From positions 1 through 64,000 of the forward strand of contig CBDCOW010000005.1 of assembly GCA_965219875.1 (NCBI GenBank): a DNA stretch of 64,000 nucleotides, written 5' to 3'. Source of the stretch: DAOUKH01 sp965219875. Its GTDB lineage: Bacteria > Chloroflexota > Dehalococcoidia > SHYB01. Every line of letters starts with the position of its first letter. The first letter of the stretch is position 1. A program made the translations under genes and the position numbers. The notes under the pieces are model-generated. The model saw only the letters and a program-made list of their open reading frames with translations. It had not been told where the DNA came from and searched no databases. This document shows, one piece after another, positions 53,261 through 62,883 of this stretch.

Positions 53261-53338
53261 TGTATTCCTCCCTTAGGCGCGGGGCTTCGCCGGCGGACCC
53301 GGAGCAGGGCGCTCCGGTCCGTCGGCCTTATGCCCATC

Positions 53339-54562
53339 TTAGAAGCCTGGGTACGCCTCTTCCCCGTGCTCCGCTACGTCGAGCCCCTGCTCCTCCGTAT
53401 GCGTATCGACCCGTAGGCCAATCGTATATTTCAGCGCCAAGAGGATGATAGAGGTGAGGACGAAGCTCCAGCCCCACGTGACCAGAATGCTGACGATCTG
53501 CTTGTAGATGATCTCTCCCCGGCCTACCTCCAAGGCGTAGACGCCCATCGTGCCCATGCCCGCGAAGAGGCCCGTGGCCAGGGCGCCCCAAGTCCCGCCG
53601 ATGCCGTGCACCGCAAAGACATCGAGCGCGTCGTCGACGTTGAACTTGTTGCGGATCACCAACACCGTGGCGAAGCAGAAGAGCCCCGCGCCCGCGCCAA
53701 TGAGGATCGCGGCGGGGACGCCGACGAATCCCGCCGCGGGGGTGATCGCGACCAGGCCGGCCACCGCGCCGGAGGCGGCGCCGATGGCGCTGTATTTACC
53801 CGACGTGATGTGCGACAGAAGCATCCAGGTTACCGCGCCCGCGGCCGCCGCGGTGTTGGTGACCACGAAGGCCATCGTCGCTGCGCTGCCTTCGCCCGCC
53901 GCTAGAGCGCTGCCCGCGTTGAATCCGAACCAGCCGAACCACAGAAGTCCCGCGCCCAGCATCACGAACGGCACGTTGTGCGAGTCCATCGGCTCTTCGC
54001 CGTGCCGCAGGCGCTTGCCGATGATGATCGCCGCCGCGAGGGCCGCGATGCCCGAGTTCATGTGGACCACGGCGCCGCCCGCGAAGTCGAGGACGCCCCA
54101 GCCGCCGAGCCAGCCTCCGCCCCAGACCCAGTGCGCCATCGGCACGTAGACGATCGTTACCCACAGAATCGTGAAGAGCGCGTAGGCGCTGAACTTCATC
54201 CGTTCCGCGAACGCGCCGGTGATCAGCGCCGGGGTGATGATCGCGAACATGCCTTGGAAGACGGCGAAGAGGGCGTGCGGTATCGTCTGGCCATCGAGCG
54301 GTTCGAGGAACGAGACGTCCCTGAACGCGAAGTAGTCGAAGTTGCCGATGAAGCTGCCCTGGTCCGGTCCGAAGGCCAGCGTGTAGCCCCAGACCACCCA
54401 GACGACGCCCACCAGCCCCATCGCCATGAAACTGTGCATGATCACGCCCACGACGCTCTTCCGCCGCACGAGGCCGCCATAGAAGAACGCGAGTCCCGGC
54501 GTCATCAAGAGCACCAGCGCGGACGCCAGCAGAATAAATGCGGTGTCGCCACTATCGATCAT
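53339..54562 (-). CDS. amtB: Ammonium transporter AmtB
   Basis: A 407-residue membrane channel for ammonium with about eleven hydrophobic segments. Typical signatures: TPGLAFFYGGLVRRKSVV, ALFAVFQGMFAIITPALITG, and DFAGGAVVHMNSGIAALAAA with the pore His; a second His is in DVFAVHGIGGTWGALATGLF. No signal peptide beyond the first segment is needed. AAGGAGGATCTTC before the ATG is a strong ribosome site. It heads the amtB-PII pair, likely expressed under nitrogen limitation. Confidence 0.96.
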   Translation of the reverse strand: MIDSGDTAFILLASALVLLMTPGLAFFYGGLVRRKSVVGVIMHSFMAMGLVGVVWVVWGYTLAFGPDQGSFIGNFDYFAFRDVSFLEPLDGQTIPHALFAVFQGMFAIITPALITGAFAERMKFSAYALFTILWVTIVYVPMAHWVWGGGWLGGWGVLDFAGGAVVHMNSGIAALAAAIIIGKRLRHGEEPMDSHNVPFVMLGAGLLWFGWFGFNAGSALAAGEGSAATMAFVVTNTAAAAGAVTWMLLSHITSGKYSAIGAASGAVAGLVAITPAAGFVGVPAAILIGAGAGLFCFATVLVIRNKFNVDDALDVFAVHGIGGTWGALATGLFAGMGTMGVYALEVGRGEIIYKQIVSILVTWGWSFVLTSIILLALKYTIGLRVDTHTEEQGLDVAEHGEEAYPGF

Positions 54563-54718
54563 GAAGATCCTCCTTCCTGCTCCGGTCTGCGGGGCATCAT
54601 ATGAACGCTGAGTTACCGCTTGATTTCGGAATCATTACAGCCGTGTTAACGAACATAAGACAGGGCGCCCGCTCCTTCGCGCCGTTACCATAACGCCCAC
54701 TACTCAGGGAGGTGCGGG

Positions 54719-55111
54719 ATGGACCGGTACGAGGCGATGGAGAAACGGCGGGCCGAGGTGCTCGCGATGCTCCACCCCGATGGCAGCGAGCCGCTCGGCG
54801 GATCGGGAGGCAGTGCAGGGGGCGAATTGGCGCCCGACGTTTCCGACATGATGCTCACCGTGATCCAAGGCGGCGTCTACGGCCGGCCCCAGCTCGACAT
54901 CAAGACGCGGGCCATCTGCACCGTCGCGGCCCTCGTGGCCACCAACGGCGGGCGCTACCTCGAAAATTGGATCGGGAACGCGCTGAACGTGGGGTGGCGG
55001 AAGGAGGAGATCGTCGAGGTCATCTCGCAGCTTGCCTTCTATTGCGGCGTCCCCTACAGCGTGAACGCCTACGGCGCGGCGAAGGCGGTCTTCGACGCGC
55101 GCGGCCTGTAG
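54719..55111 (+). CDS. Carboxymuconolactone decarboxylase family protein
   Basis: A 130-residue AhpD-like/CMD-fold protein. The core GRPQLDIKTRAICTVAALVA then ALNVGWRKEEIVEVISQLAF and YCGVPYSVNAYGAAK is like gamma-carboxymuconolactone decarboxylase rather than AhpD, since no CxxC motif is present. The ATG at 54719 has AGGGAGG upstream. It stands alone, divergent from amtB and 107 bases before the amidohydrolase gene. The substrate is unknown. Confidence 0.88.
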   Translation: MDRYEAMEKRRAEVLAMLHPDGSEPLGGSGGSAGGELAPDVSDMMLTVIQGGVYGRPQLDIKTRAICTVAALVATNGGRYLENWIGNALNVGWRKEEIVEVISQLAFYCGVPYSVNAYGAAKAVFDARGL

Positions 55112-55218
55112 TGCGCCCGCCTCCCGTCTGCTTGACACCTTCTTAAGGGCCTGCCTATGCTCGCTCGAAGACTCGTTTCAGCGAAAGACGCCGCCGGTTT
55201 CCAGAGGGGGAGGTTCCG

Positions 55219-56937
55219 ATGTCCTACGATCTCGTGATCAAGAACGGCATGGTGATCGACGGCTCCGGGATGCCCCGCCACCGCGCCGATATTGCCATCA
55301 AGGACGGCAAGATCGTCGAGAAGGGCCGCATCTCACCCAACGGGGCCAAAGTCATCGACGCCGAGGGCCGCTTCGTGGCCCCCGGCTTCATCGACGTCCA
55401 TACCCATTACGACGCGCAGGTGCTCTGGGACCCCCTCGTCACCTGCTCGCCCTGGCACGGGGTCACCACCGTGGTCATGGGCAACTGCGGCTTCACCCTC
55501 GCGCCGTGCAACCCAAGCGACCGGGACTACATAACGCGGATGTTCGCCAAGGTCGAGGGCATGAACATCGACGCGCTCACCGCCGGCGTCGACTGGCGTT
55601 GGCGCTCCTTCCCCGAGTACCTCGACGTCGTCGACGCGCTTCCCAAGGGCATCAACATCGGCGCGATGGTCGGGCACTCGGCCCTCCGCCGCTTCGTGCT
55701 GGGTCCGGACGCCGACCAGCGGCCCAGCTCCGGCGCCGAGATCGAGGAGATGAAGGGCATCACGCACGACGCGATGCGCCACGGCGCGTTCGGCTTCACG
55801 ACCTCCCTCTCGCCTACGCACTACGGCTGGGAGGGCGAGCCGGTGCCCAGCCGCCTCGCCACGCATGAGGAAGTCATCGAGCTTGGATCGGTGCTGCGCG
55901 ACTACCGCGTCGGCAGCATCGAGATCATCACCGAGACGGCAGTGATGGGCGAAGACAAGTTCAGCGAGGCCGATCAGGAGCTGATGACCGCGCTCTCGCT
56001 CGAGAGCGGCCGCCCTGTCAACTGGAACGAACTATCGCACACCTGGGACCGGCCCACGGCGTGGCGCGCGCAGATCGAGTACATGGAGCGGGCCGCGCAG
56101 GAGGGTGCGCAGGTCTACGCCGTGGCGCGGATGCAGCGCCTCGACGCCTATTTCAACCTCAAGTCCACCGCCGGCTTCGAGCGCTACTTCCCGGAGTGGA
56201 AGGAGATGCTCTCCCAGACGGACGAGCGCAAGAAGGCGCTGATCGCCGACCCCGCCGCGCGCGCCAAGCTCAAGGATGAGTACGACGCAGTCGAGCCCAA
56301 GCTGCCCTGGTTCCGGCGTCTAGGCAACATCGCCCTCATTCGCAGCGCGACCGGGAAGTACGCCGAGCACGAGGGCAAGCTCCTCGCCGAGATCGCCCGC
56401 AACGGCGACCACCTCGCCGACGTACTGCTCGACGTCTCGCTGGCCGAGGACCTCGACACCGAATGGGCCTACATCGGCGTACGCAACGGTGACTTGAAGG
56501 CCGTCGAGGAGATATTGAACAGCCGGTTCGCCCTCGCGGGCATCTCCGACGCCGGGGCTCACACCGACCGCCTCAGCGGGAGCTACTACTCCAGCTTCAT
56601 CCTGAGTCACTGGGTCCGCGATCAGGGCATTCTCGCCCTCGAAGAGGCGGTGCGCCGTCTGACGTTCATGCCGGCCTCGCTCTACGGGATCAGCGACAAG
56701 GGTCTGCTGCGCGAGGGCATGGCGGCCGACGTTGTGGTCTTCGACCTCGACCGGCTGAAGTGGCTGCCCACGGAGCGCTTCGACGACTTCCCCGGCGGCC
56801 AGAGCCGTCTGGGAAACCGCGCCGAGGGCTACGACCACCTCATCGTCGGCGGCGAGCCTGTGTTCGAGGATGGGCGGCACACCGGTGCACTGCCCGGCAA
56901 GCTCGTGCGCAGCAACGCCTACCGCTACGAAGGCTAA
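55219..56937 (+). CDS. N-acyl-D-amino-acid deacylase-type amidohydrolase
   Basis: A 572-residue metal-dependent hydrolase. The N-terminal beta-sandwich (DLVIKNGMVIDGSGMPRHRA) leads into the TIM barrel with the HTHYDAQVLWDP metal site near residue 68. The barrel also has NCGFTLAPCNPSDRD and, late, the SDAGAHTDRLSGSYYSSFIL block with the catalytic Asp; the sandwich closes with GMAADVVVFDLDRLKW. The architecture is that of D-aminoacylases and related amidohydrolases. A strong GGGGAGG site precedes ATG 55219. The exact substrate is not predictable. Confidence 0.9.
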   Translation: MSYDLVIKNGMVIDGSGMPRHRADIAIKDGKIVEKGRISPNGAKVIDAEGRFVAPGFIDVHTHYDAQVLWDPLVTCSPWHGVTTVVMGNCGFTLAPCNPSDRDYITRMFAKVEGMNIDALTAGVDWRWRSFPEYLDVVDALPKGINIGAMVGHSALRRFVLGPDADQRPSSGAEIEEMKGITHDAMRHGAFGFTTSLSPTHYGWEGEPVPSRLATHEEVIELGSVLRDYRVGSIEIITETAVMGEDKFSEADQELMTALSLESGRPVNWNELSHTWDRPTAWRAQIEYMERAAQEGAQVYAVARMQRLDAYFNLKSTAGFERYFPEWKEMLSQTDERKKALIADPAARAKLKDEYDAVEPKLPWFRRLGNIALIRSATGKYAEHEGKLLAEIARNGDHLADVLLDVSLAEDLDTEWAYIGVRNGDLKAVEEILNSRFALAGISDAGAHTDRLSGSYYSSFILSHWVRDQGILALEEAVRRLTFMPASLYGISDKGLLREGMAADVVVFDLDRLKWLPTERFDDFPGGQSRLGNRAEGYDHLIVGGEPVFEDGRHTGALPGKLVRSNAYRYEG

Positions 56938-56954
56938 CCCACCCCAGTCGTTGT

Positions 56955-56983
56955 TTGACCCGCGGTTTTGAACCGCCTATAAT
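56955..56983 (+). promoter_or_regulatory. Sigma-70-type promoter for the tRNA-tuf operon
   Basis: TTGACC (56955-56960) and TATAAT (56978-56983) are separated by exactly 17 bases, close to the housekeeping consensus. The first tRNA begins 88 bases after the -10. Confidence 0.85.
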
Positions 56984-57070
56984 GTGGCGGCGTTGTAAGG
57001 ACTAGCGCCGCTTCCGTTGGCGGCGCGCCGATGGCGGCGAACTCCGCTAGCAAGGACGGACCGGCCCCAG

Positions 57071-57146
57071 GCCCGAGTGGCGCAACCGGTAGCGCACCCG
57101 ACTTGTAATCGGGCGGTTGGAGGTTCGAGTCCTCTCTCGGGCTCCA
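57071..57146 (+). tRNA. tRNA-Thr (anticodon TGT)
   Basis: The acceptor arms GCCCGAG/CTCGGGC pair fully. The anticodon loop CTTGTAA sits on the CCCGA/TCGGG stem, the T-arm contains GGTTCGAGTCC, and CCA is encoded at the 3' end. Confidence 0.93.
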
Positions 57147-57263
57147 AGCCCCGGCTGCGGAGAGCAGACCTTTACGGTCTCCCAGACACTCGATATAATC
57201 TCATATTGGCGTCGGCGTCGAATGCCGCAAATCACACGGATGAAAAGCGCGCGCCACCCTCTT

Positions 57264-57349
57264 GCAGGGGTGGGTGAGTGGTTAAAACCGCCAGACTGTA
57301 AATCTGGTGCCAAACGGCTTCGCAGGTTCGAATCCTGCCCCCTGCACCA
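57264..57349 (+). tRNA. tRNA-Tyr (anticodon GTA)
   Basis: Acceptor GCAGGGG/CCCCTGC. The anticodon arm CCAGA-CTGTAAA-TCTGG gives GTA. A long variable arm (GCCAAACGGCTTC) marks a class II tRNA as expected for bacterial tRNA-Tyr. The 3' end encodes ACCA. Confidence 0.94.
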
Positions 57350-57429
57350 GGCGAAACGGAGCGCGCGAGAGCAAATAGAGGACAGCGTAAACCAACGGGA
57401 CCACCGGGCGCAGGCCCGCGAGATCATAC

Positions 57430-57505
57430 GCCCAGATAGCTCAGGTGGTAGAGCACGTTCTTGGTAAGAACGAGGTCACCAGTTCGAGTCTGGTTCTGGG
57501 CTCCA
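57430..57505 (+). tRNA. tRNA-Thr (anticodon GGT)
   Basis: Acceptor GCCCAGA/TCTGGGC. The anticodon arm GTTCT-TGGTAAG-AAC gives GGT, and the T-arm contains CCAGTTCGAGTCTGG. CCA is encoded. It ends 19 bases before the tuf start. Confidence 0.93.
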
Positions 57506-57524
57506 CCAAGAAGGAGACATTGCC

Positions 57525-58733
<1,209 letters not shown>

Positions 58734-58738
58734 CCGTC

Positions 58739-58906
58739 ATGGCCAAGAAGGGCGACAACCGCATCGGCGTTACCATGGCGTGCACGGACTGCCGTGAGCG
58801 CACCTACTTGACGGAAAAGAACCGGCGCAGCGACCCCAGCCGGATCGAGCTGAACAAGTTCTGCCCGCGCTGCCGAAAACACGTGCTGCATAGAGAGGTG
58901 CGTTAG
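58739..58906 (+). CDS. rpmG: 50S ribosomal protein L33
   Basis: A 55-residue protein beginning MAKKGDNRIGVTMACTDC and ending CPRCRKHVLHREVR. Two CxxC pairs (CTDC and CPRC) form the zinc-ribbon version of L33. It starts five bases after the tuf stop and ends three bases before secE. Confidence 0.95.
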   Translation: MAKKGDNRIGVTMACTDCRERTYLTEKNRRSDPSRIELNKFCPRCRKHVLHREVR

Positions 58907-58909
58907 CTC

Positions 58910-59137
58910 GTGGCTACCCGCCGCACCGCCACCGGCCGCCCCGTCTTAGGGAGGCAGCCCCGGTTCCGCGGAGGCTTCATCGGAGAAGTCATCTCGGAAC
59001 TGCGGAAAGTCGTCTGGCCCAGCCAGGAAGAGGCGACACGGCTCACCGTGATGGTGCTCGTGATCTCGATCTCGATCGGGATCGCCCTCGGCGTGATCGA
59101 CTTCGGCTTCTCGAACCTCATCCAATTGATTCTGTAG
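58910..59137 (+). CDS. secE: Preprotein translocase subunit SecE
   Basis: A 75-residue single-span subunit of the Sec translocon. The conserved amphipathic helix FIGEVISELRKVVWPSQEEA is followed by one transmembrane helix (RLTVMVLVISISIGIALGVI). The N-terminal head is basic. GTG start at 58910, three bases after rpmG; nusG follows, as in most bacteria. Confidence 0.95.
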   Translation: MATRRTATGRPVLGRQPRFRGGFIGEVISELRKVVWPSQEEATRLTVMVLVISISIGIALGVIDFGFSNLIQLIL

Positions 59138-59181
59138 ACACTCCTATCCGTAGCCAAAACGCAGCCGGAAAAGAGAACGCC

Positions 59182-59727
59182 GTGGTAGACCAACAGACCG
59201 AAACGGGATCGCGCTGGTACGTAATCCACACCTACTCGGGTTACGAAGACCGGGTCAAGAAGAACCTTGATCAGCGCGTGCTGACCATGGACGTGAAGGA
59301 GAAGATCTTTCGCGTGGTCGTGCCCACGGAGGACGAGATCGAGATCCGGGACGGCCAGCGCCGCACCGTGGCGCGGAAGGTCTTCCCCGGCTACATCCTG
59401 GTGGAGATGGTGGTGGACGACGAGAGCTGGTACGTGGTGCGCAACACGCCCGGCGTCACCGGCTTCGTCGGCTCGGCCAACCGCCCCATCCCCCTCGAGG
59501 ATGACGAGGTCAAGGGCATCCTGCGCCAGATGGAGGCCGAGGCCCCCCGCGTTCGCGTGGGCTACCAGGTCGGCCAGAGCGTGCGGGTGACCGACGGCCC
59601 GTTCTCCGAGTTCATCGGCGTCGTCGACGAGCTCGACGAGTCGAAGGGCAAGGTCAAGGTGCTGCTCTCGTTCTTCGGGCGGGAGACGCCGGTCGAGCTC
59701 GATTTTCTTCAGATAGAGAAACTGTAG
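59182..59727 (+). CDS. nusG: Transcription termination/antitermination factor NusG
   Basis: A 181-residue protein. The NGN domain begins WYVIHTYSGYEDRVKKNL and has FPGYILVEMVVDDESWYVVR and GVTGFVGSANRPIPL; the KOW domain is VRVTDGPFSEFIGVVDELDE ending ETPVELDFLQIEKL. GTG start at 59182. It links RNA polymerase to Rho or the ribosome. Confidence 0.97.
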   Translation: MVDQQTETGSRWYVIHTYSGYEDRVKKNLDQRVLTMDVKEKIFRVVVPTEDEIEIRDGQRRTVARKVFPGYILVEMVVDDESWYVVRNTPGVTGFVGSANRPIPLEDDEVKGILRQMEAEAPRVRVGYQVGQSVRVTDGPFSEFIGVVDELDESKGKVKVLLSFFGRETPVELDFLQIEKL

Positions 59728-59766
59728 GCCGGCAGCCGTCCGGCAAGAGACACACAAGGGAACCTC

Positions 59767-60189
59767 ATGGCAAAGAAGGTCGCAGCCGTCGTCAAGGTCC
59801 AACTCTCCGGAGGGGCAGCCACGCCCGCGCCGCCGCTTGGGCCGGCCTTGGGCCAGCACGGCGCGAACATCATGCAGTTCGTGAAGGAATACAACGCCAA
59901 GACCGCCAACATGGCCGGTCAGGTGGTGCCGGCGGAGATCACCATCTTCGAGGACCGCTCCTTCACCTTTATCACCAAGACCTCGCCTGCCGCCGACCTG
60001 CTCAAGAAGGCCGCGGGAGTCGAGAAGGGCAGCGGTGACACGCCCCGCGAGAAGGCTGGTGTCATCAGCCGGGACAAGGTCCGCGAAATCGCGGAGCTCA
60101 AAATGAAAGACCTCAACGCTGCCGACGTCGACGGCGCCATGCGCATCATCGAAGGCACCGCGCGCTCCATGGGCCTCGACGTCGTTTAG
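59767..60189 (+). CDS. rplK: 50S ribosomal protein L11
   Basis: A 140-residue L11: VVKVQLSGGAATPAPPLGPA, then LGQHGANIMQFVKEYNAKTA and the C-terminal rRNA-binding domain with FITKTSPAADLLKKAAGVEK and IIEGTARSMGLDV. AAGGGAACCTC precedes ATG. It is the first gene of the L11-L1 pair. Confidence 0.98.
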   Translation: MAKKVAAVVKVQLSGGAATPAPPLGPALGQHGANIMQFVKEYNAKTANMAGQVVPAEITIFEDRSFTFITKTSPAADLLKKAAGVEKGSGDTPREKAGVISRDKVREIAELKMKDLNAADVDGAMRIIEGTARSMGLDVV

Positions 60190-60228
60190 TCCAAACCCCA
60201 ATCACCGGAAGAGATACACGGCAAAGTC

Positions 60229-60942
60229 ATGGCGAAGCACGGAAAGAAATACCAAGAAGCCGTCAAGCTCGTAGAGGCTGACCGGCGTTACCAACCCGAC
60301 GAGGCCATCGGCCTCGCCAAGAAGGCGTCCTACGTGGGCTTCGACGAGTCCGTCGAAATCCATCTGCGCATGGGGGCCGACCCCCGCCACGCCGACCAGC
60401 AGATCCGCGGCGTGGCCATGATGCCCAACGGGCTCGGCAAGCAGGTGCGCGTGCTCGTCTTCACTCAGGGCGAGGGCGTACGCGTCGCCCAAGACGCCGG
60501 CGCCGACGTGATCGGCGACGAGGAGACGATCAAGCGCATCGAAGGCGGCTGGGTCGACTTCGACGTCGCCATCGCCACCCAGGAGATGATGCCCAAGGTG
60601 GGTAAGCTCGGGCGCGTCCTCGGACGGCGCGGCCTCATGCCCAACCCCCGCGCCGGCACCGTGGTGCAGGAGGCCGACATCTCCCGGGCCATCGAGGAGG
60701 CCCGCAAGGGCCGCCAGGAGTTCCGCCTCGACCGCACCGGCGTCATTCACGCCATTTTCGGGAAGGTCAGCTTCGACGAGGACAAGCTGCAAGAGAACCT
60801 CGCCGCGCTGATGGAGGCGATCGTCGCGGCGAAGCCCACGGGGATCAAGGGCCAGTACATCCGCTCCGCCGCGATGACCACCGCGATGGGTCCGTCCATC
60901 AAACTCGACGTTTCCGCCGTCCAGAACCTGCGCACCAACTAA
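60229..60942 (+). CDS. rplA: 50S ribosomal protein L1
   Basis: A 237-residue L1: GKKYQEAVKLVEADRRYQPD, the central LGRVLGRRGLMPNPRAGTVV signature and FRLDRTGVIHAIFGKVSF. In many bacteria L1 represses its own operon by binding the mRNA leader; I did not identify that site here. It starts 39 bases after rplK. Confidence 0.98.
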   Translation: MAKHGKKYQEAVKLVEADRRYQPDEAIGLAKKASYVGFDESVEIHLRMGADPRHADQQIRGVAMMPNGLGKQVRVLVFTQGEGVRVAQDAGADVIGDEETIKRIEGGWVDFDVAIATQEMMPKVGKLGRVLGRRGLMPNPRAGTVVQEADISRAIEEARKGRQEFRLDRTGVIHAIFGKVSFDEDKLQENLAALMEAIVAAKPTGIKGQYIRSAAMTTAMGPSIKLDVSAVQNLRTN

Positions 60943-61104
60943 CCCCCGCCTGAGCATCCACGGAGGCCTACCGCCCGAGACACCCAAGCCGCCATAGCCG
61001 AGCCCAAGCCGTAGACAGCGGGTCGCCATGCGTGTAAACCCCGCCGAGGCAGGAACGCTCACCCACGCTCGTCCTCTGTCCCCCGACAGTCCGCCGAGCC
61101 TGCG

Positions 61105-61133
61105 AGCCCTGCCCGTCCGCGAGCAGGGCTTTT
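61105..61133 (+). promoter_or_regulatory. Ribosomal L10 leader hairpin / attenuator-like
   Basis: AGCCCTGC (61105-61112) pairs with GCAGGGCT (61123-61130), followed by TTT. It lies 30 bases before the rplJ start in a 220-base spacer, where L10(L12)4 autoregulatory leaders normally sit. It could act as attenuator or protein-binding hairpin. Confidence 0.65.
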
Positions 61134-61162
61134 CGATATCAACGAGCCCATCGAGGTACCCG

Positions 61163-61756
61163 ATGCCAACCGAACGCAAGATCAAGCAAGTGGCCTACAT
61201 CCAAGACCGGCTCTCCCGCTGCACCGTCGCCGTGACCACGCGGAACAACGGCATCAGCGTGGCGCAGGTCAACGAATTGCGAAGGAAGCTCCGCACCGCC
61301 TCCGTCGAATACCTGGTGGTGAAGAACAACCTCGCGGGCATCGCCGCCGACAACGCCGGCAAGCCGGGCCTCCGCGACATCCTGCAGGGCCCCACGGCCA
61401 TCGCGTTCGGCTACGGTGAGGTCGTGGATCCCGCCAAGACGCTTCACGAGGAGATCAGGAGCGCCAGCCTACCCATTGAGATGCTCGGCGCCATCGTCGA
61501 TGGTCAGACGCTCGACGCCGCCGCGGTGCGGGAGTTCGCCCTGCTGCCGCCCAGGCCGATCCTCATGTCGAAGGTGATGGGCGGCCTGCTCGGCCCGCTC
61601 TACGGCCTCTCCTACGCCCTGACCTATCACATTAGCGGCTTGGCCAGGGCCCTCGACGGCATACGCCAACAGATGGAAGCCGCCCAAGCGCCCGCCGCGG
61701 CCCCAGCGGCGCCGGAAGAAGCCCCCGCTTCGGACGAGAACGAATCAAGCGAGTAA
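61163..61756 (+). CDS. rplJ: 50S ribosomal protein L10
   Basis: A 197-residue L10 that anchors the L7/L12 stalk. PTERKIKQVAYIQDRLSRCT, then VEYLVVKNNLAGIAADNAGK and GPTAIAFGYGEVVDPAKTL are typical. The C-terminal helix is followed by an Ala/Pro/Glu-rich tail. ATG 61163 is preferred over the upstream ATG at 61028, which would add an unrelated 45-residue head lying across the leader hairpin. Confidence 0.97.
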   Translation: MPTERKIKQVAYIQDRLSRCTVAVTTRNNGISVAQVNELRRKLRTASVEYLVVKNNLAGIAADNAGKPGLRDILQGPTAIAFGYGEVVDPAKTLHEEIRSASLPIEMLGAIVDGQTLDAAAVREFALLPPRPILMSKVMGGLLGPLYGLSYALTYHISGLARALDGIRQQMEAAQAPAAAPAAPEEAPASDENESSE

Positions 61757-61832
61757 CCGGCGAACGGCCGGAAAAACGTACGGATACATTCCGCGCCTAT
61801 CTGGCGCGCAGAAATAGGATATGGAGGAAAGC

Positions 61833-62210
61833 ATGCCGGCGACGAAAGAGGACATTTTCGATGGTATCAAGGGCCTGTCCATCATGGACGTGTCCTGGCT
61901 CGTGAAGCAGCTTGAGGAGGAGTTCGGAGTCAGTGCCGCCATGCCGATGGCCGTCGCCGCCGCTCCCGCCGCCGAGGCCGCCGAGGTCGAAGAGGAGAAG
62001 ACGGAGTTCGACGTCACTCTGAAGGAGATCGGCCCTAACAAGATCAACGTGATCAAGGCGGTCCGCGAGGTCACCAGCCTCGGTCTCAAGGAGGCGAAGG
62101 ATCTCGTCGAGGCGGCGCCCAAGGCGGTGCAAGAGGCCGTGCCGAAGGAGACCGCCGACGAGACGAAGAAAAAGCTCGAAGCCGCGGGCGCGGTCGTCGA
62201 AGTCGCCTAG
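61833..62210 (+). CDS. rplL: 50S ribosomal protein L7/L12
   Basis: A 125-residue acidic stalk protein: ATKEDIFDGIKGLSIMDVSW (N-terminal dimer domain), an Ala/Glu hinge, and the C-terminal EFDVTLKEIGPNKINVIKAV ... LGLKEAKDLVEAAPK domain. ATG at 61833 is chosen because the sequence GGAGGAAAGC just before it is the ribosome site; the ATG at 61821 overlaps that site. Confidence 0.97.
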   Translation: MPATKEDIFDGIKGLSIMDVSWLVKQLEEEFGVSAAMPMAVAAAPAAEAAEVEEEKTEFDVTLKEIGPNKINVIKAVREVTSLGLKEAKDLVEAAPKAVQEAVPKETADETKKKLEAAGAVVEVA

Positions 62211-62225
62211 CGGCGGGCTTCCATG

Positions 62226-62246
62226 GCCCCCGGCCGGGCCGGGGGC
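62226..62246 (+). terminator. Possible terminator after rplL
   Basis: GCCCCCGGC and GCCGGGGGC form a perfect 9-bp GC-rich stem around CGG, 16 bases after the rplL stop. No T tract follows, so the function is uncertain. Confidence 0.5.
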
Positions 62247-62259
62247 GTGAGGTAGCGGT

Positions 62260-62868
62260 ATGACTACCGGACGTCGGACCGTCGCTTTCACGCGCATGGA
62301 CCAAGGCACGGCTGAGGACTATGCGCTGCTTCAGCGCGCCGCCGCCGAGGCCAACGAAGACCTCGTCGAAAAAGTCCTCTCCATGCTCGACCAACTGAAG
62401 AGCGTGCAGCGCGGCTACCGGGTGAACCGGTACGTCCACTCCCTCCAGTCGGCGACGCTGGCCTACGACGACGGCGCGGACGAGGAAACCATCGTCGCCG
62501 CGCTCCTCCACGACATCGGCGACAGCGTCGCCCCCGACAATCATTCGGCGCTGGCGGCCTCCGTGCTCCAGCCCTACGTGACGGAGAAGACGTGGTGGAT
62601 CGTGCATCATCACGGCCTCTTCCAGGGCTATTACTTCTGGCATCACTATGGGATGGACCGCAACGCCCGCGAGGCCTACCGCGACCATCCGCACTATCAG
62701 GACTGCGTCGACTGGTGCGACAAGTACGACCAGCGCGCCTTCGACCCGGCGTTCCCGCCAAGGCCGCTGAGCTTCTTCGAACCGATGGTGCGGCGTATCT
62801 TCAGCCGTAAGCCGTGGGAGGTGTCGGGCCTCGAACTGAGCGGCCCGGGCGTCGTCCCAGCCGACTAA
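62260..62868 (+). CDS. HD-domain phosphohydrolase-like protein
   Basis: A 202-residue HD-fold protein. The metal ligands are seen as YVHSLQSATLAYDDGADEET (His), VAALLHDIGDSVAPDNH (His-Asp) and WWIVHHHGLFQG (His). The spacing and the HSLQ..A motif resemble the PhnZ-like group of di-iron HD oxygenases as well as simple phosphohydrolases. No phosphonate genes are near. The substrate is unknown. ATG at 62260 is 49 bases after rplL. Confidence 0.8.
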   Translation: MTTGRRTVAFTRMDQGTAEDYALLQRAAAEANEDLVEKVLSMLDQLKSVQRGYRVNRYVHSLQSATLAYDDGADEETIVAALLHDIGDSVAPDNHSALAASVLQPYVTEKTWWIVHHHGLFQGYYFWHHYGMDRNAREAYRDHPHYQDCVDWCDKYDQRAFDPAFPPRPLSFFEPMVRRIFSRKPWEVSGLELSGPGVVPAD

Positions 62869-62883
62869 GGCCACCCCCCCACT

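Noticed and set aside
57350..57429. tRNA-Gly expected between tRNA-Tyr and tRNA-Thr as in the enterobacterial tuf cluster
   Set aside because: The 80-base gap forms no cloverleaf with matching acceptor arms.
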